This document shows positions 1-13,200 of a DNA stretch of 64,000 bases, in pieces. Source of the stretch: Rallus limicola (taxonomy: Eukaryota; Chordata; Aves; Gruiformes; Rallidae); the NCBI GenBank assembly GCA_022605955.1, contig JAKCOZ010000005.1:54065762-54129761 (forward strand), read 5' to 3'. The notes below the pieces were generated by a model, which was not told the DNA's origin, made no database searches, and worked only from the letters and a program-made list of their open reading frames with translations. The translations under genes were made by a program, and so were the position numbers. Within the stretch, counting starts at the first letter, position 1. Every line of letters begins with the position of its first letter.

Positions 1-2683
1 GCCATTTATCCCATCCTCTCTCCAGAGTGAAATCTATTTTCTCTAATAAAACCTCACTTATAAAACCTCCAAGATAAAAAGAGCAGATGATTCTTGTCAT
101 TGCTCTCCAAAAGTCTTCACCAGCATTCAGGCAGAGGTTCTGATAGGTTTGATGAAGATTTACACATGCTGTTCAATTTTTAGTAATCGTTAAATATATC
201 TTTTAACATTTCCAAAAGCAAATGTAAGAAACAGGTTTGTATCTTCTTGTCTAATTAGGGAGATCATTTTCAAAATTGAAATTGTCGTTAAAAGAATGTA
301 AACCTATATCACTGACTTTAATATGGAAAAACTACTTAGCCAGACACAGCAACTCTAAGAACTAAACCTGAGACACTTATCAGTATGAGACCTGAAATTT
401 GAAAAGCCTGACCTACAGTCCAGTCAAGTCAATAAGGAAATTTCTAATAACTCAAATTTACTTTGGATATGGTCCTAAAAAAACAGTATGATGCTAAAAA
501 ATTGCCTTTTACCTTTTATTATCATACTCATTTGTGCAGTTTTCCAAAAACCTTAAAAAAAGTCTAACCCCTTAAGTTATGTTCAGAAATATTCCTGCTT
601 TAGTGCAGAGATCCTATCCTAATGAGATTCTTAAAGTCCTAAAATACAGCAAACTTCCATAATTTTATCTGATTCCTCAAAGAATTTTTAAAACAAACCT
701 GTTGAAAGATCTTATCTGCATAAACTGCTAGACACTAAGAACAAACGTGACCAGAGCTAAAACAAACTCTCAATAATTTAACTATCCCATTTCACTTAGA
801 GAGGTTATTGTTCACAAATCCAGTGGCTAGCAACTGCAGAGCTTTGGCAACATTTAAAATAATAAATATTTCATTCAATATAGCACGTACCTGATTGACA
901 CTGAATAGGGTTTCTGCTCTTTATAAATGTTCTGACAGCCTTACATGTCAGCAAGGTTTTCACATAGCACTGTTTTCCTTCTTTCCTTTATCTCTTGATT
1001 CTAAAGCAGCTGTGCCCACCACTTAGTCACCAGATTTCAAATATGAATCTTTTCAAAGCAATGTGATGCCAGCTCATCAGTGCAAGATTACACAGATACT
1101 ATCAGTGTTTCCTTTCCCTATGAAGGCAAGACCTAAACAGAAGTTCCTCCTCCTCCTTTCTGACATAACAAGCTTCTGAATTTGTCGTTCACTGCAGTTA
1201 AAGCTCTTACATGATTGAATCATTTTGTAAGCCAAGCATTCTCATATTTAGCACAGAAATATGAATGATTAACTAAGCAGCAATTCTGGAAGCAAATACT
1301 GGGACTTAAAAAAATCAAATTTCTATATCTTTGTCACAGGAAAACATGAAGCATAATTAGCATTTGATCTGAACCAATAATGCACTCATCTTAGATATTT
1401 TGGGCAACATAATTAATAAACTACTTTAGCATTGTTTTTAAACACTAGAAGCATAAACACAGATGCGGAGGGATTTACTTTTTTAATGTAACTACATCCT
1501 TTTTCAAACAAAGCAAATTAACTGGAAGCCATTTAAGGTGATATCATTATTTTACCAAGATAACACTTATTAGAAAAAATAGAAGAAATACAGCAAGGTC
1601 CAATTCTCAATTATATAGTGGGATTATTTTTTGATTACTTGCACAGCATTAACCTCCTTTAGTCTAGGGAAGCTGCCATGCTTGTAGATTTGCTTGCATA
1701 AAGCCTGATGTCATTTGTTCTTGCATTCTAGACCCCCAAATACCACAAAGTGCACACAACCTTCTGAAATCCATCTGAATTCGGAGATTTGAGTCTTGTC
1801 AACCCATGCAGCTGAAATAGTCCTGCCCCCTTTGCTATCAACAGCTTCTCTGCAAGCACAACCAGGACCAAATCAGGGTAGTATTCCTATCCACTCAGTC
1901 AGCCATTCCCATAATAATTTCATGCTAATGCAATTTTTCTCAGCATCAGATATGCCTTTCTATCTTGTTTCTGTGTTCTTTTCCTTGAGCCTTCCCATCT
2001 CCTCTCATTACTATTTTATAGGTCCAAAGACAGCTGCTTTGAATCTGAAATTCCTTTTCTTATGACAGAATCTTTTGCAAGCTGGACAGGATTGAAATCC
2101 CAACTGCCAGCATTTTTTGATTATTACTTCTTATATAGAACCAGACCTGTGTCTATCCAATCCCACCTGTGCCTTCAGTATCCTTTGAACTGTTAAAGGG
2201 CAAGGTCATGTTCTCTGCATCCTCAAGGCTAATGGGACACGAACATTAAGGTTTACAGCTAAAGACTATGGGAGTGCACCTCAGTTGTTCACATGTACAA
2301 GAGCTGCTTTCTCCTCACATCCTGACATAGCCCCTAAACCATCTGTACCAGGCCCTGGTCCTGTGAGTCCTTTTACTCTAAATACCTGACCTTTGCCAAA
2401 GCTCCCTGCTATTTTTAGCAACTGTCTTCCTGCCCCTTTCACAAGACAGCAACAGAGACTCTACTGCTAAAGGGCCCCTTATTTTCCACAAACAGACGTC
2501 AAAAAGCTTTCAAAGCCTGGAGGGAGAGAGGGGCCACTACCCATAGCTGTCAGTAGTTGTCTGACTTGTGAGAACATCAGTGGGGCTAGGAGATCTTTAT
2601 AACTGTTTTCCTCCCATGAAATCAAGGGGAAGCAAAGGAGTAAAACAAACACCTGAAACTACCAGAAACTACAGCAGTCCCTG
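1..2683. other. AT-rich stretch without a recognised gene
   Basis: I see no exon-like open frame bounded by splice sites, no RNA gene and no recognisable repeat family here. The only longer open frame (1796-2065, +) begins at a non-ATG codon, shows no domain and has composition typical of chance. The sequence looks like ordinary intergenic or intronic bird DNA. Confidence 0.6.
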
Positions 2684-3050
2684 TCATAGAATCACAGACT
2701 GGTTTGGGTTGAAAGGGACCTAAACCTCATCAAGTTCCAACCCCCTGCCATGGGAAAGGACACCCTCTGCTAGCCCAGGCTGCTCAAAGGCCCACCCAAC
2801 CTGGCCTTGAACACTGACAAGGATCCAGGGGCAGCCACAGCTTCTCTGGGCACCCTGTGCCAGGACCTCACAACCTCGAAGTAAAGGATTTCTTCCTCAT
2901 ACCTAATTTAGATCTACCCTCCTTCACCTTAAAGCTGTTCCTCCTTGTTCTATCACCCTCTGCCCTTGTACCTAGTCCCTCTCCAGCTTTCCTGTAACCC
3001 CTTCAGGTACTGGAAGGCTGCTGGAAGGTCTTCCCAGAGCCTCCCTTTTC
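2684..3050 (-). repeat. CR1 LINE 3' fragment (antisense)
   Basis: The + strand opens with the reversed CR1 tail (tcatagaatcacagactgg) and runs through the reversed end of ORF2, with phrases such as gttccaaccccctgccatggg and cacccaacctggccttgaaca. On the minus strand this is the usual end of the reverse-transcriptase ORF plus the short 3'UTR. It is 5'-truncated, as most CR1 copies are, and carries many substitutions and stops, so it is inactive. Boundaries are judged by eye. Confidence 0.9.
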
Positions 3051-6000
3051 TTCATTAGTCATATTACAGCACACCAGGTTTCTGCAGAAGGAAACTCATC
3101 TGTATTTGACTGCCTTCAATAACTTCAGTAAGGTGTGTTGCTACAGGCATATCTAAGAGCTAACATAGATATTCTGCCTGGCAGACAGCCCTGACTAATA
3201 TTAGGATAATATATGTGCACCACTGCAGAAATGTCCACAAAATGCAGATCTAAGGGAGAAAAGGGAACAAGGACTGCAGATACCAAATAAGCTACATTAA
3301 ATAGCTACCTGTTAATTGCATATTTCCTCTCCACTCAGATCTTCTCCCAGTTAAGAGCCACAGCTAATTTGGGTAATATAAGCAAAAACCTTCAATCAAA
3401 GCAAATTAAGATTTAATGTGTTAGATAAACAGATGGAATAAAATGCAACCAGATACACAATCAGGAACAGGTTGGCAGCTGACAAAAATACGTCAAGTTC
3501 TCTTCTCTCTCTTTTCTATATTATGTGTATTAATGTTACCTAAATCAATATAAAATGAGAAGGCCTTTAATTAATGTATTTTCCTTATACTTTTTTGGGG
3601 AATGAGTGTGAACAGAGGAGTTTCCATGCATAGAAAGGGATGATTAGTCTCTGAGCCACAGCAGTTTGTAACTGAAGCAGCACCTGTCTAGCAGGCATGT
3701 GGAGCAGCTACAAGGAACCTTGAGACAATACACAAGGCAAAAATAGTCCAAATAAGATGTAGCTCAGGATGGTATGCTCCCCTGTGTGTACAAGTGTATG
3801 GAGGAGAATACATTGATACCAACATATTCAAAGAGCAGTTCCCTTAGACAGAGGTGCTGTAGTGAATAGAATGGGTAAATTTACCTATTTGACAACCAGT
3901 ATTGTCCCAGATACAAGGAGTTACTTACATCATTACTAGCTAAAATTATTTGAAGTTGAGCAGCTCCTGGGACCACAGGATTCACCATGCCAACTATATG
4001 GTGTATACTGTCTCTATACACCCTAAATAAGCACCAGGTTTTCTTCTCAGCATTCTAACTATATTTAGCAGCCCAGGTCTCACAGTCACAACTTGGCTTT
4101 CTAGCAAATTCATGCTATATAAGCAATTTGAAGAGTGGTTTGACTTGAGGATTCATCTAACAAAGAACCTTTTTTACCACCTCCCACAAGTTTTAAAAGT
4201 GTTACAGTAAAAGGATCACACTGAAGGAAGAGTGAAGAAAAAGGGCCAGAACAGAACAGCAGAAGGAACCTTTCTGAACAGTGTTCAGCAGTGGTTACGT
4301 GCTCTTGCATGCCTATCATTAAATCGCTGTGGCAATCTCCTTAAGGACACCTGCTGATAGCTCTAAGAAGCAGCTACACAATTTCATCGTAGTAACTCAC
4401 ACATCCTAAAAAGAAATAAAGTGTAAGAAAAAGAAGGCTGCAATATTAATTTTCCAGAAATAAATACCACAATTAAGCCTAAAAGAATTTGAAGGGAAGT
4501 ACCCATCCCTTTATTATGTGGGTAAAAGTATATTCCCCTCATCACCTGGGAGTATCTAATGGGTGAATACCTTGCTTTACTACCACAATTTCCACCCCAG
4601 CACCTTACAGTTTCACTCCCTAACTATTGCCCAATGACATGAAAAATCAGTATCACAAAGGAAGGCTTATTTCCACTCCATACAGAAAAGCATCTATGAA
4701 TAATTACCAGCTTTAAATATACCCACCTGGTTCACAGCACCTAAAATCTGATAAAGCTTGAGGCACCTAGCTTCAAGGTGAAAAAGAACATGTGACATTT
4801 CTGGATACTGCAAAATATTCAGATCATGTGCCATGCTGGCTGCAGGTTCTGAAGATCCACTCTTTCAGAACTCAGCTGTGGTGATAGGCAGCTCCACCAC
4901 TGCATGAGGGGGAGGCCAATAAACAATTGGAGTCAATTCTCATAAGGACTCATTCTTGCTTGGATTCCAAGGGATCCCTTTATCCAGGTCTTTTATCTAG
5001 TAGGCTGAAATGAAAGAAAAACACTTCTAAAAGATTCATCCTTTAGAGAGAAAATAAGGCATCTCAACTTTTAAATGTTAAATATTAAATTATTGCAACA
5101 TGCATTAGAATTCAAGATTTCTGTAGTATTCTATTCTCCTTTCAGTTATTTGCCGTTTTGTCAGCAGACAAATGAGGTCAAAGGCAGAAAGTCACTGGCT
5201 GAGTATGTAGAACTTGATTCTGTGCAAGGGAGAATTCTCTTTCTCCAATTTGCCTCAGCTAATAAGGATTCAACAGAAGTAGATATGAATTTAACTTGGT
5301 TTTCAAAAGTAGGAAAGCTGTCATCCAGATACACAATATGGATCCAAAATTTGTATATAAATCACTCTATGGAGGAGGGTCTTAGCAATTCCTTTTCATT
5401 TAATCTAGTTACATTTAGTCTACTGGACAAGGCAGACTGCTTTCCATAAAGCTACAAAGAATGAGCAGAGAAAATTAACTGTCTTATATATCAGGTGCTA
5501 TAAAATGCAAACCATGTAATTACAGAAGACAACAGCTGCTTTGAAGGATGTGACATGCCATACATGTGTTTATTAGATAAAATCAACCTAAGCTTACAAA
5601 TGATTGCTCTTTTTTTGTTTGTTTGTTTTTATTTGCTATGATTTTATGATGAAGTAGGCAATGTGAAAGGGAAGAGTAGTTTGGCAAGATAGAGAAGGAA
5701 GGCCTGCCAGCTCACAGCAATTGCTAATGAAGTGGCTTTGGTATGGGGATAAAATGTAATTGGTCACACCCAGTGCTCTTCAATAGTTTTTCAACAGACA
5801 TCAAGAGCAGCTGTCCTTAATTCAGAGACTCTTTACAACAGAGCTATTACACTCAAGCAAACTGAAATATATTTTCTTTCCTCACCAGACAATCTGAATC
5901 ATCTAACTAGCAAAGCAAAGTTCAAGATGCAGAAGATTCTGCCAGTGGAAGAACAAGAGAAGAGAGAGAGTTAGAAAGGCACCTGAAGTGGCTGAAAGAT

Positions 6001-6500
6001 TCCCAAAGTATTTACAACAATTGGTGCAACAGAGCTTTATTCTTTGATCAATGCAGACGCTCAAAAACAACTTGCCCCTTAAGGTGTCTGTTTAAAAAGA
6101 AACCAAACCATCATGAACACTACAGTGGTAAAGATTCCTGTTTCTCTTTTCAGTGTCACCACAAAGAAGTAGGTACAAAAACCTGTGACTCTTCCCACAT
6201 ATCTTGTTAAATTCAGTTTCCTGAATTAGATCTCATTTTGCAGAGAGTTGTAGTTCAACGTCCCCTTCAAAAATAATCAGCCTTCAATGGCAGCAGCTAC
6301 TGGCTGAGGTCAGATTGGGTCATCTCCTCTTGTCTGACAGCTTGCTGCCATCACCAGAGACAGTGTCTCTCCCTTGCCTACTCAAGAGCACATGGTCCCT
6401 CACAGTTCCTTGTGCTGTCTCTGGAGCTACCCTGACCCAAGAGAAGTCACTTCAGCTTGGGAACTTCACAGAAATCTGTCCCAGCAAAAGGAAGAGGAGA
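3051..6500. other. Stretch without a recognised gene
   Basis: Non-coding AT-rich DNA. A 124-residue open frame at 5075-5449 (+) shows no motif, membrane segment or convincing splice context and I treat it as chance. A short (GTTT)n-like run lies at about 5609-5630. Confidence 0.55.
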
Positions 6501-6720
6501 GAGGGGGAGAGAGGGGGAGAGAGGGGGAGAGAGGGGGAGAGAGGGGGAGAGAGGGGGAGAGAGGGGGAGAGAGGGGGAGAGAGGGGGAGAGAGGGGGAGA
6601 GAGGGGGAGAGAGGGGGAGAGAGGGGGAGAGAGGGGGAGAGAGGGGGAGAGAGGGGGAGAGAGGGGGAGAGAGGGGGAGAGAGGGGGAGAGAGGGGGAGA
6701 GAGGGGGAGAGAGGGGGAGA
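6501..6720. repeat. Perfect decamer minisatellite, 22 copies of GAGGGGGAGA
   Basis: Twenty-two uninterrupted copies of the 10-base unit GAGGGGGAGA run from 6501 to 6720 with no visible mismatch, preceded by a degenerate lead-in (gaagaggaga). The + strand is purely purine, with a run of five G every 10 bases. Because 10 is not a multiple of 3, all frames stay open and give spurious ORFs with a 10-residue period on both strands (Glu/Arg/Gly on one, Ser/Pro/Leu on the other). These frames are not genes. Such homopurine, G-run arrays are known to favour triplex (H-DNA) and G-quadruplex structures and to vary in length; that property is inferred for this locus. An assembly-collapsed or expanded copy number is possible. 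Confidence 0.97.
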
Positions 6721-7201
6721 CCTTCCCTTCCCTGCCAGTAAGATGAATCTGCTCCTCAAGAGGTCAGACAAATGGCAAACCAAGAGAAAGGCAGGGCTGC
6801 AAAAGCAGAAGTGGAGGAGGAAAGACTGCTCCTTTGTCTGACTGCAACCTGTTAGATCAGTTCCTTTCTTCTTGCAAGTAGGGATCCTAGCTATGGCTGA
6901 GGCATGAAATTACAGGATAAAATTAGATTTGAGTTAGGACACGTGTTCTCTATGCACCCCTTTTACCCCATCATCCCATACTGTGGAGGAGTCACTCCAC
7001 TGGCCAAACTCATGAAGAGCCATCAGGTATCCCTCTTCCCCTCGCTCCCCCCAAGCAAATCCTCCCTTGTCACTCAGGGAAGTGAAACGGCAACTAAGAT
7101 CCAGCAAGAGAGCAGGATGATGGGCAGCAGGAGCCAGCAGGAGGTGTCACAAAAGCCATGTTAGGGTATACTCTGGAGCTTGGAAGGCCCTATGGCTGCA
7201 C

Positions 7202-7230
7202 TGTGCCATGGGTTGCTCTCCCATGGCACA
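7202..7230. repeat. Perfect 11-bp inverted repeat with 7-base loop
   Basis: TGTGCCATGGG (7202-7212) and CCCATGGCACA (7220-7230) are exact reverse complements separated by ttgctct. The stem could form a hairpin in RNA or a cruciform in DNA. No function is visible and no run of T follows as in a Pol III terminator. Confidence 0.9.
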
Positions 7231-10200
7231 CTCCTGCACTCATTCCACTTCAGTTTCATTCTGTATCAGCCTTCTCCCACTCACAAACCTCTTCCCTTTC
7301 CTACCTTGCTAGCCAGCTGGATCCATGATCTACCTCCACCCTCCCAAAAGAATTGTCTTCCTCCTTCTATTCCCATTGCCCCACTGCCCAGAGAAGGGAT
7401 CCAGGTTAAAATTTATAATGTGGGGAAAAAAAATAAAACCAAATAAACATAATGAAACCCCACTTTCTAAAGGAAACAACAAATGAACTATTCAAACCTA
7501 AACCAGTTCTCCATAATAAATGCAGTAATAAAATGTAAACATTTAGGAGACACAAAACAACAGCATCTTAAGCACATTGCTGTTTTACTGAGAAGCTTTA
7601 GAGCCAAGATGCTCTGATACAGAGACAGAACATTTGGAAAGGGGTTAAACTCTTTCAGTGGGGACATGACTTCTGCATTATCACAGGAAAGCAGCTCCAA
7701 ATTTTCAACGAGGATGACTCTTGAGGGATGGAGGGCGTAGTATATGCCAAGACTAATCAGGTTTGCTCTTCACCCAGAATCACTAGGAATTTAGGCAACA
7801 TCTTAAATGTAAATAGGCTTTAAATGTAATAGAGTTTAGAGAAAATCTGCTGCCGATGTATTAGTACAGAACATGTTCTTTCCACCTATTACCTTGCTAA
7901 CACAAATATAATGGGGGAAAAGGGAAGTAGCAGACTATCATTTGCTTTAACTGTTGAAAAAAGAAAACCTCAAGAAAAAAAGAGCTATAATCTCAAAAGA
8001 AGCCTGGCTATCCAGTTGAGGGGATCAACAAGGATAATCATCTGGGTGACTGGTTGCGGTTTCACTCTTGTTCTGCTGAACACTGCCCTGCCTGGTTCCT
8101 GAAAGTTAGAAGATATGGACATAGATTCCCTACTAGAATGGGGACAGCAATGGGGAAAGAGTAGGAGCAGATAAGCAACCCAGTCACTCCACTGTAAAAC
8201 GTCACCTAGTGCTACATAATACATTGGTGGAAAAAAATCCAGTCTTCCAAGTAATTTGTCTTAAATGTTTTATCCTTTTTTTTTCCAGAAGCAGCCTGTT
8301 TCTTATGCTTTAACTTAATAAGGTATGAGGCCAGACAGACTAGGGAACTGCATCTTTCATCACTCCTGTACTTGTTCCTGGAGCACAGTTCAGGGAGGAC
8401 CATGTCACTCAGGACAGGATTAGGAAGCTAAATACAGAAGATACATGGCACCTAAGTGAAGACTGTACAGGTGAGCTCAGTTGGAGACTTCCAAACTACC
8501 ATGCACCAACTATTTTTAATCTAAGTGTTCATTAAACAATTTTGCTGTAAGTGTTTATAGTCAATCTCTCTTCTAACCCCATGCTTTTATACCGTGTGGG
8601 GTCTGTGGTCATTTCTCTTTGACTGTTTATTTGCAGAACACATATAAAACATCGTTTCTCCAATCAGGGCAGCAATCAAAAAGAAGTTCTTTTTACTCTT
8701 CCTGAAATGTTCTGCACAGAAAGCTACAGGCAATTTTCGTTTTTCTCTCAGGCTTGTACTAGAAGCGCTTCTCTCTTGAGTTGCCTCTTTCGTTGCTTAC
8801 TTTTAAACACACCTACCCACAAGCAGATCAAAACCTCCCAGCTTGTACTTGCAGAGTGGTCTCAGAAGCAACTTCCCATGTTCCAATTACTGTTAAACAA
8901 AGGGGCACATCATTGTTCCCACTTTCAGCCAGAATGGAAAGCAACTAGCACACCCATCAGTTTCAAGGACATTTTTACCCAGCCTTGAAGGCTGTGAAAA
9001 GCAAGAAGCAACAATGGTTAGTTTTCAAAGGGCGGCTTCCATCTAAAAGTCCAATAATGCAGAGTGCACTTGAAAGGATCAGGGCCTGGACGCAGAAAAT
9101 CAGAACCCAAAATTGAGAGAAACTTGACATTTTAACCTTAATCTCTTTCTGTCAGTTTCCTCATCTACAAGATGAAGGACGGAGCTCATGTGAAACCAGG
9201 AGACAGGAAGAGAGATAGGAAAGGACTTTTCACAAAATCCACAGGATTGTGAAGACCGAAAACAGCAGAGACAGAAGTCATTTACTTCTGCTGCACCGGT
9301 TCTGAATGTAATAAAGAGGGTGTTAGAGACCAACAACAGTGACTCTAAGTTGCGTGCAAACAGTATTCTTACTCATCTCTTAAAGCTATTTTATCCTGAA
9401 TAGCCAAAAAATTCAAGAACATTAGAGACATTTCACCAATTAATTTCCTATTTTGTCAGTCGCTGCCTAGGCAGCATTATGCAGAGATGTAGTAATAGTG
9501 ATGGTGGGAATTAGGAAGGAATAGAACAGGACTCTCAATAGAGGCCCATGCCTGAACAAATGTAACACACAAAAAAACCTCTGTTCAATTATTCCATGCA
9601 GATGAAACCTTTGTAACATCCAAACTAAAGACATTTAGTTCGTCTCTTTTGAGAGGTTTAGAGAAAAAAAGAAGTGTTTTTATATAAAGGTACAGTCAAA
9701 AGAAACAAGATATAAAGGTGCATCCAGTCTAGAGCTAACGGGGAATTTGCCAAGAAGACAATACCAGAGACCACTGCCTGAAGAAGAAAAACATCAGAAA
9801 TGGATTAGAGGGAGAAATATAGAGATAAAAGGCACAGATATTCACCAGGTTGTATTTTTTTGTGTGATTCTGGGCACAAACAAAACTGTCTTTACTTCTC
9901 CCATATCCCCCCTGCCCTACCTGCAGTATTTTCAAATTTATTCCAAAGTCTCTAGTTATATATGGATTTTACACTGCTTCCAGCAATATTTCAATCTAGT
10001 GGGCACTGAACACACTTAAGAGAGACCCACGAGCATTAATTGTCCAAATATATTTAGAATTTAGCATATACTCCCAACTTGGTTTATATCAGAAAAGCCC
10101 TTTGGGCTTCTGTACAGCCCACCCTGCTTCCTTACTCCACTGACAAAGATTGATACCACACAATTTCAGTCTCACTGGAGAAAAACACACCACCAAGTAG

Positions 10201-13200
10201 ATGAAAGTTTCAACCAGCTCTCACAAGGGTGGTCCATGTGAGATGAGAGAAAGGAAAAAAAACATATCTTCCTAGAAAAAAGCAAAAGGCACACCAAGGA
10301 TCTGCATTTCATTAACTTTCCCCTCAGTTTCTCATCATATCTCCCATAGGATGACACTTAGAGGCACACCATCTAGCAAAGCTGAGCTAGGATCAATATT
10401 TAAAAGCGCTCATTAGGGTTTTTTTGAGAAGTTAAAACGTGAGCACTCTAGGGCCTTTAGCTCTCAGAAGTGCATATGTTCAAAATGGCTGAACAGAGCT
10501 CCTAGGACCTGTAAAGTTTTAAAAGTGACAGCATTTAGGACAGCTGGAGAAGTTTTATAGAGAAGAAGGAGGCTGGAGGGAAACTATGCTCTCTTATACT
10601 CCACAGCATGTTTTCTGTTATAGAACTGAAGAGTAGCTGCAGCTACCTGTGTATCTTTTAAGTGACAGTCACCCATCTCTTGGGACCACAAATAAAATCA
10701 AGAAATAGCAATTACCTGTGTCCTGTTGCATCTTTACCATGCTGATTGCTATTTCAAGCAAACAGTATCTCTTGGAAGATCACAACATTTAGCCAGTTGC
10801 TGAGATGCAAACAGGAGAGTGCTTTATTCCTTCTCCGTTTTGTCTCTGGGCTCACTAATGAAACTTCAGCAGGTGCAAGGACCAGGACATCTTTCTTTGG
10901 CACCTTCTGAATTGGAGTTGTTGCTGGGAAGTGTACTAGTCACAAATCCAAAGAAGAATCCATACCAGGGCTAGCACGCCTCAGGGAGGAGACTCCTGCA
11001 CACCAAGGTAGCAGACCTTTCCTATGAATGCTTTGAAAGATAGGAGCCTATCTTTGGTAGCCACCCCTGAAGGCTGATGACTATTGTAGAAGCATCAGGA
11101 GGAATTCACTGCATACTGCTGGTTAATTCACTCTCCTCCAAATGTTAAACTAGATATTTTTTTTAAAGTGTGTTCAGCACTGAAAGAAGAGCCTGTAATT
11201 CTGAAGCAGCTTTCTATATGGCATATTTGCAACATCCAAATTATTTCTGCCAATGCCTTCTGCAGTCTTGGAGGAAAAAGAAAGCCAGCACAATGAAGGA
11301 TGCTTTTGTGTGATTTGCATAATTAGTTTCTGGTTGATATTTAAACTATTCCTTGCACATGCATTGTATATTCTCAGTTGCTGATCAGCAAATTGCATTT
11401 CAGCATCTAATTTGTTAAATGGTTTCCTCTGTCAGGAGAATGTTCCCACCGTAATAGTGATATTTTATCCTGTCAAAAAAATGATTAGGCTAAAACATCT
11501 TAGTAAATACCATAAACTACCCAATAACATCAAAAATTGAAGATGTACAAAGGCAATTCAATTACTCAGGAAACTTCTAAATCTTCAGGTAACAGAACTC
11601 ATTTTCTTCTTGAATGAGTAATCAAGGAAATATCATTTTCTTTTATATTGATCATGGTATAAGGACAGGAGCATAAAATGGTCTATTACATTTTCTTTAT
11701 TAGTGTTAGAAAATCATTTTCAAAACTATTTCACTGATTTTCTTCTGAGAAAGGATCCTCCTTTCTAGATATTTTGATGCCCTGTCTCCAAATTCTTAGC
11801 TGTGTAAAACTATCGCTGGTGGAGTGGCATGGTGCCTCTGAGCTCTGTCCTTGCTGAAGTAAGTATAAGTCTTGCCATTAAATTCACCACGGCCAGGACC
11901 TCTACTTCTACATGTGATTAAACTCCAGGAAAATTACCATTTGCAATCCAGAATAATCCCAATATTTCATTGACTAGGCTTTGCTTGCATTCTGCACTGA
12001 GCTCACTGAAACAAGTGATGTTTTATATCACCATAAGAGGTCCTGATCTGAAGGCTGATTGTAGGTTACTTCTGTGCCTCAGGGAAACTAAAACAACCTT
12101 GGAGATGCTAGAGGGCTGCTAAAAGCAGCCCCAGCAGCACCAACTATCTTCTCTCCCTCGACTTCACCCTCTTGTCAAGATCCCCTCATGTCACAGTACC
12201 TCAAGTTTGGAGCACTGTTATGCTGAACTCTCATTGGTGAAACATCCTTGATTAAACATGCCTTCCAGAGCTGGGATGCACTACTAAGATACGTAATCAG
12301 AAACACAGCAGCTTGATGGTGACCCAAAGGTAGCACAAATATTTTTCTCTAGAAGTCAGAATTCATAGCTTCAGGGAAACAGACTGTTCTGTGATGACAT
12401 AGCATGCAGTAAGACTGGACTTGCAACTTCCCAAACAGCATTTTGAGTAAGAGAAAATACATGTATTAGACCTACATGTAATAGATTCCTGACTAATTAT
12501 CTCCTGACTCCAACTGCCATTTATTTTGAATTTGACTTCAATTTAGATCCTTCCAACTTCCCATATTGTGGAAAGGCTACTAGGAAAATTTATACAATCT
12601 TAATTTGAAAAGCATACTGTAAATACTTCCCATGTACCTGGAACATGAGATGTTTAAACTAGATACAAGTTTGTTTGAATGGCTTCCCAATCTGTGAGCA
12701 TTTGCTTGCTACCTGTAAGTTATCCTTAAATATTCCACATAGTTTGTAAACCCTGTGCTTCTCTCATGAAAAGCCTAAAGCATGTTCCTTAATACAAATG
12801 CACTTCCACTGGATAAGAAGGCAATAGTTGTCAATAATGAGTATCCACCAACAGTCTAATACTTCCTGGTTTTTCTTTTCCAACAGGTACGTTCCCAGGA
12901 GTATCATAAAGAGCAGTGAGGCACAGATAAGAAAGATGCTGAATATTTTCTTTCTTACAATGAGAAAGAATTGCTCCTGAGCACTTGCAACACCACTGCA
13001 TCTCTTAGAATCATCATAACCATCTGCATTTGAAGATGCACCTTACTTACTTAAAATGTCTGAAGCATAAAAATTAAACATACATATGCATACACACAGA
13101 TATATATCTTGGGTTTTTTTTACTTCCTTCAGCATATAGTTCAATTCTAAGTATAGGTCTGTAAGAAAAAAACAAAAGACATTCACCCAGATACTTCTTG

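Noticed and set aside
6315..6841. Several overlapping ORFs of 94-155 residues rich in Glu, Arg and Gly, or Ser, Pro and Leu
   Set aside because: They are translations of the decamer array; all frames are open because the unit has no stop in any frame.
12875..12925. Possible last coding exon after ttttccaacag, reading about ten codons to a stop
   Set aside because: Too short to identify, no partner exon found, and acceptor-like sites are common by chance in T-rich DNA.
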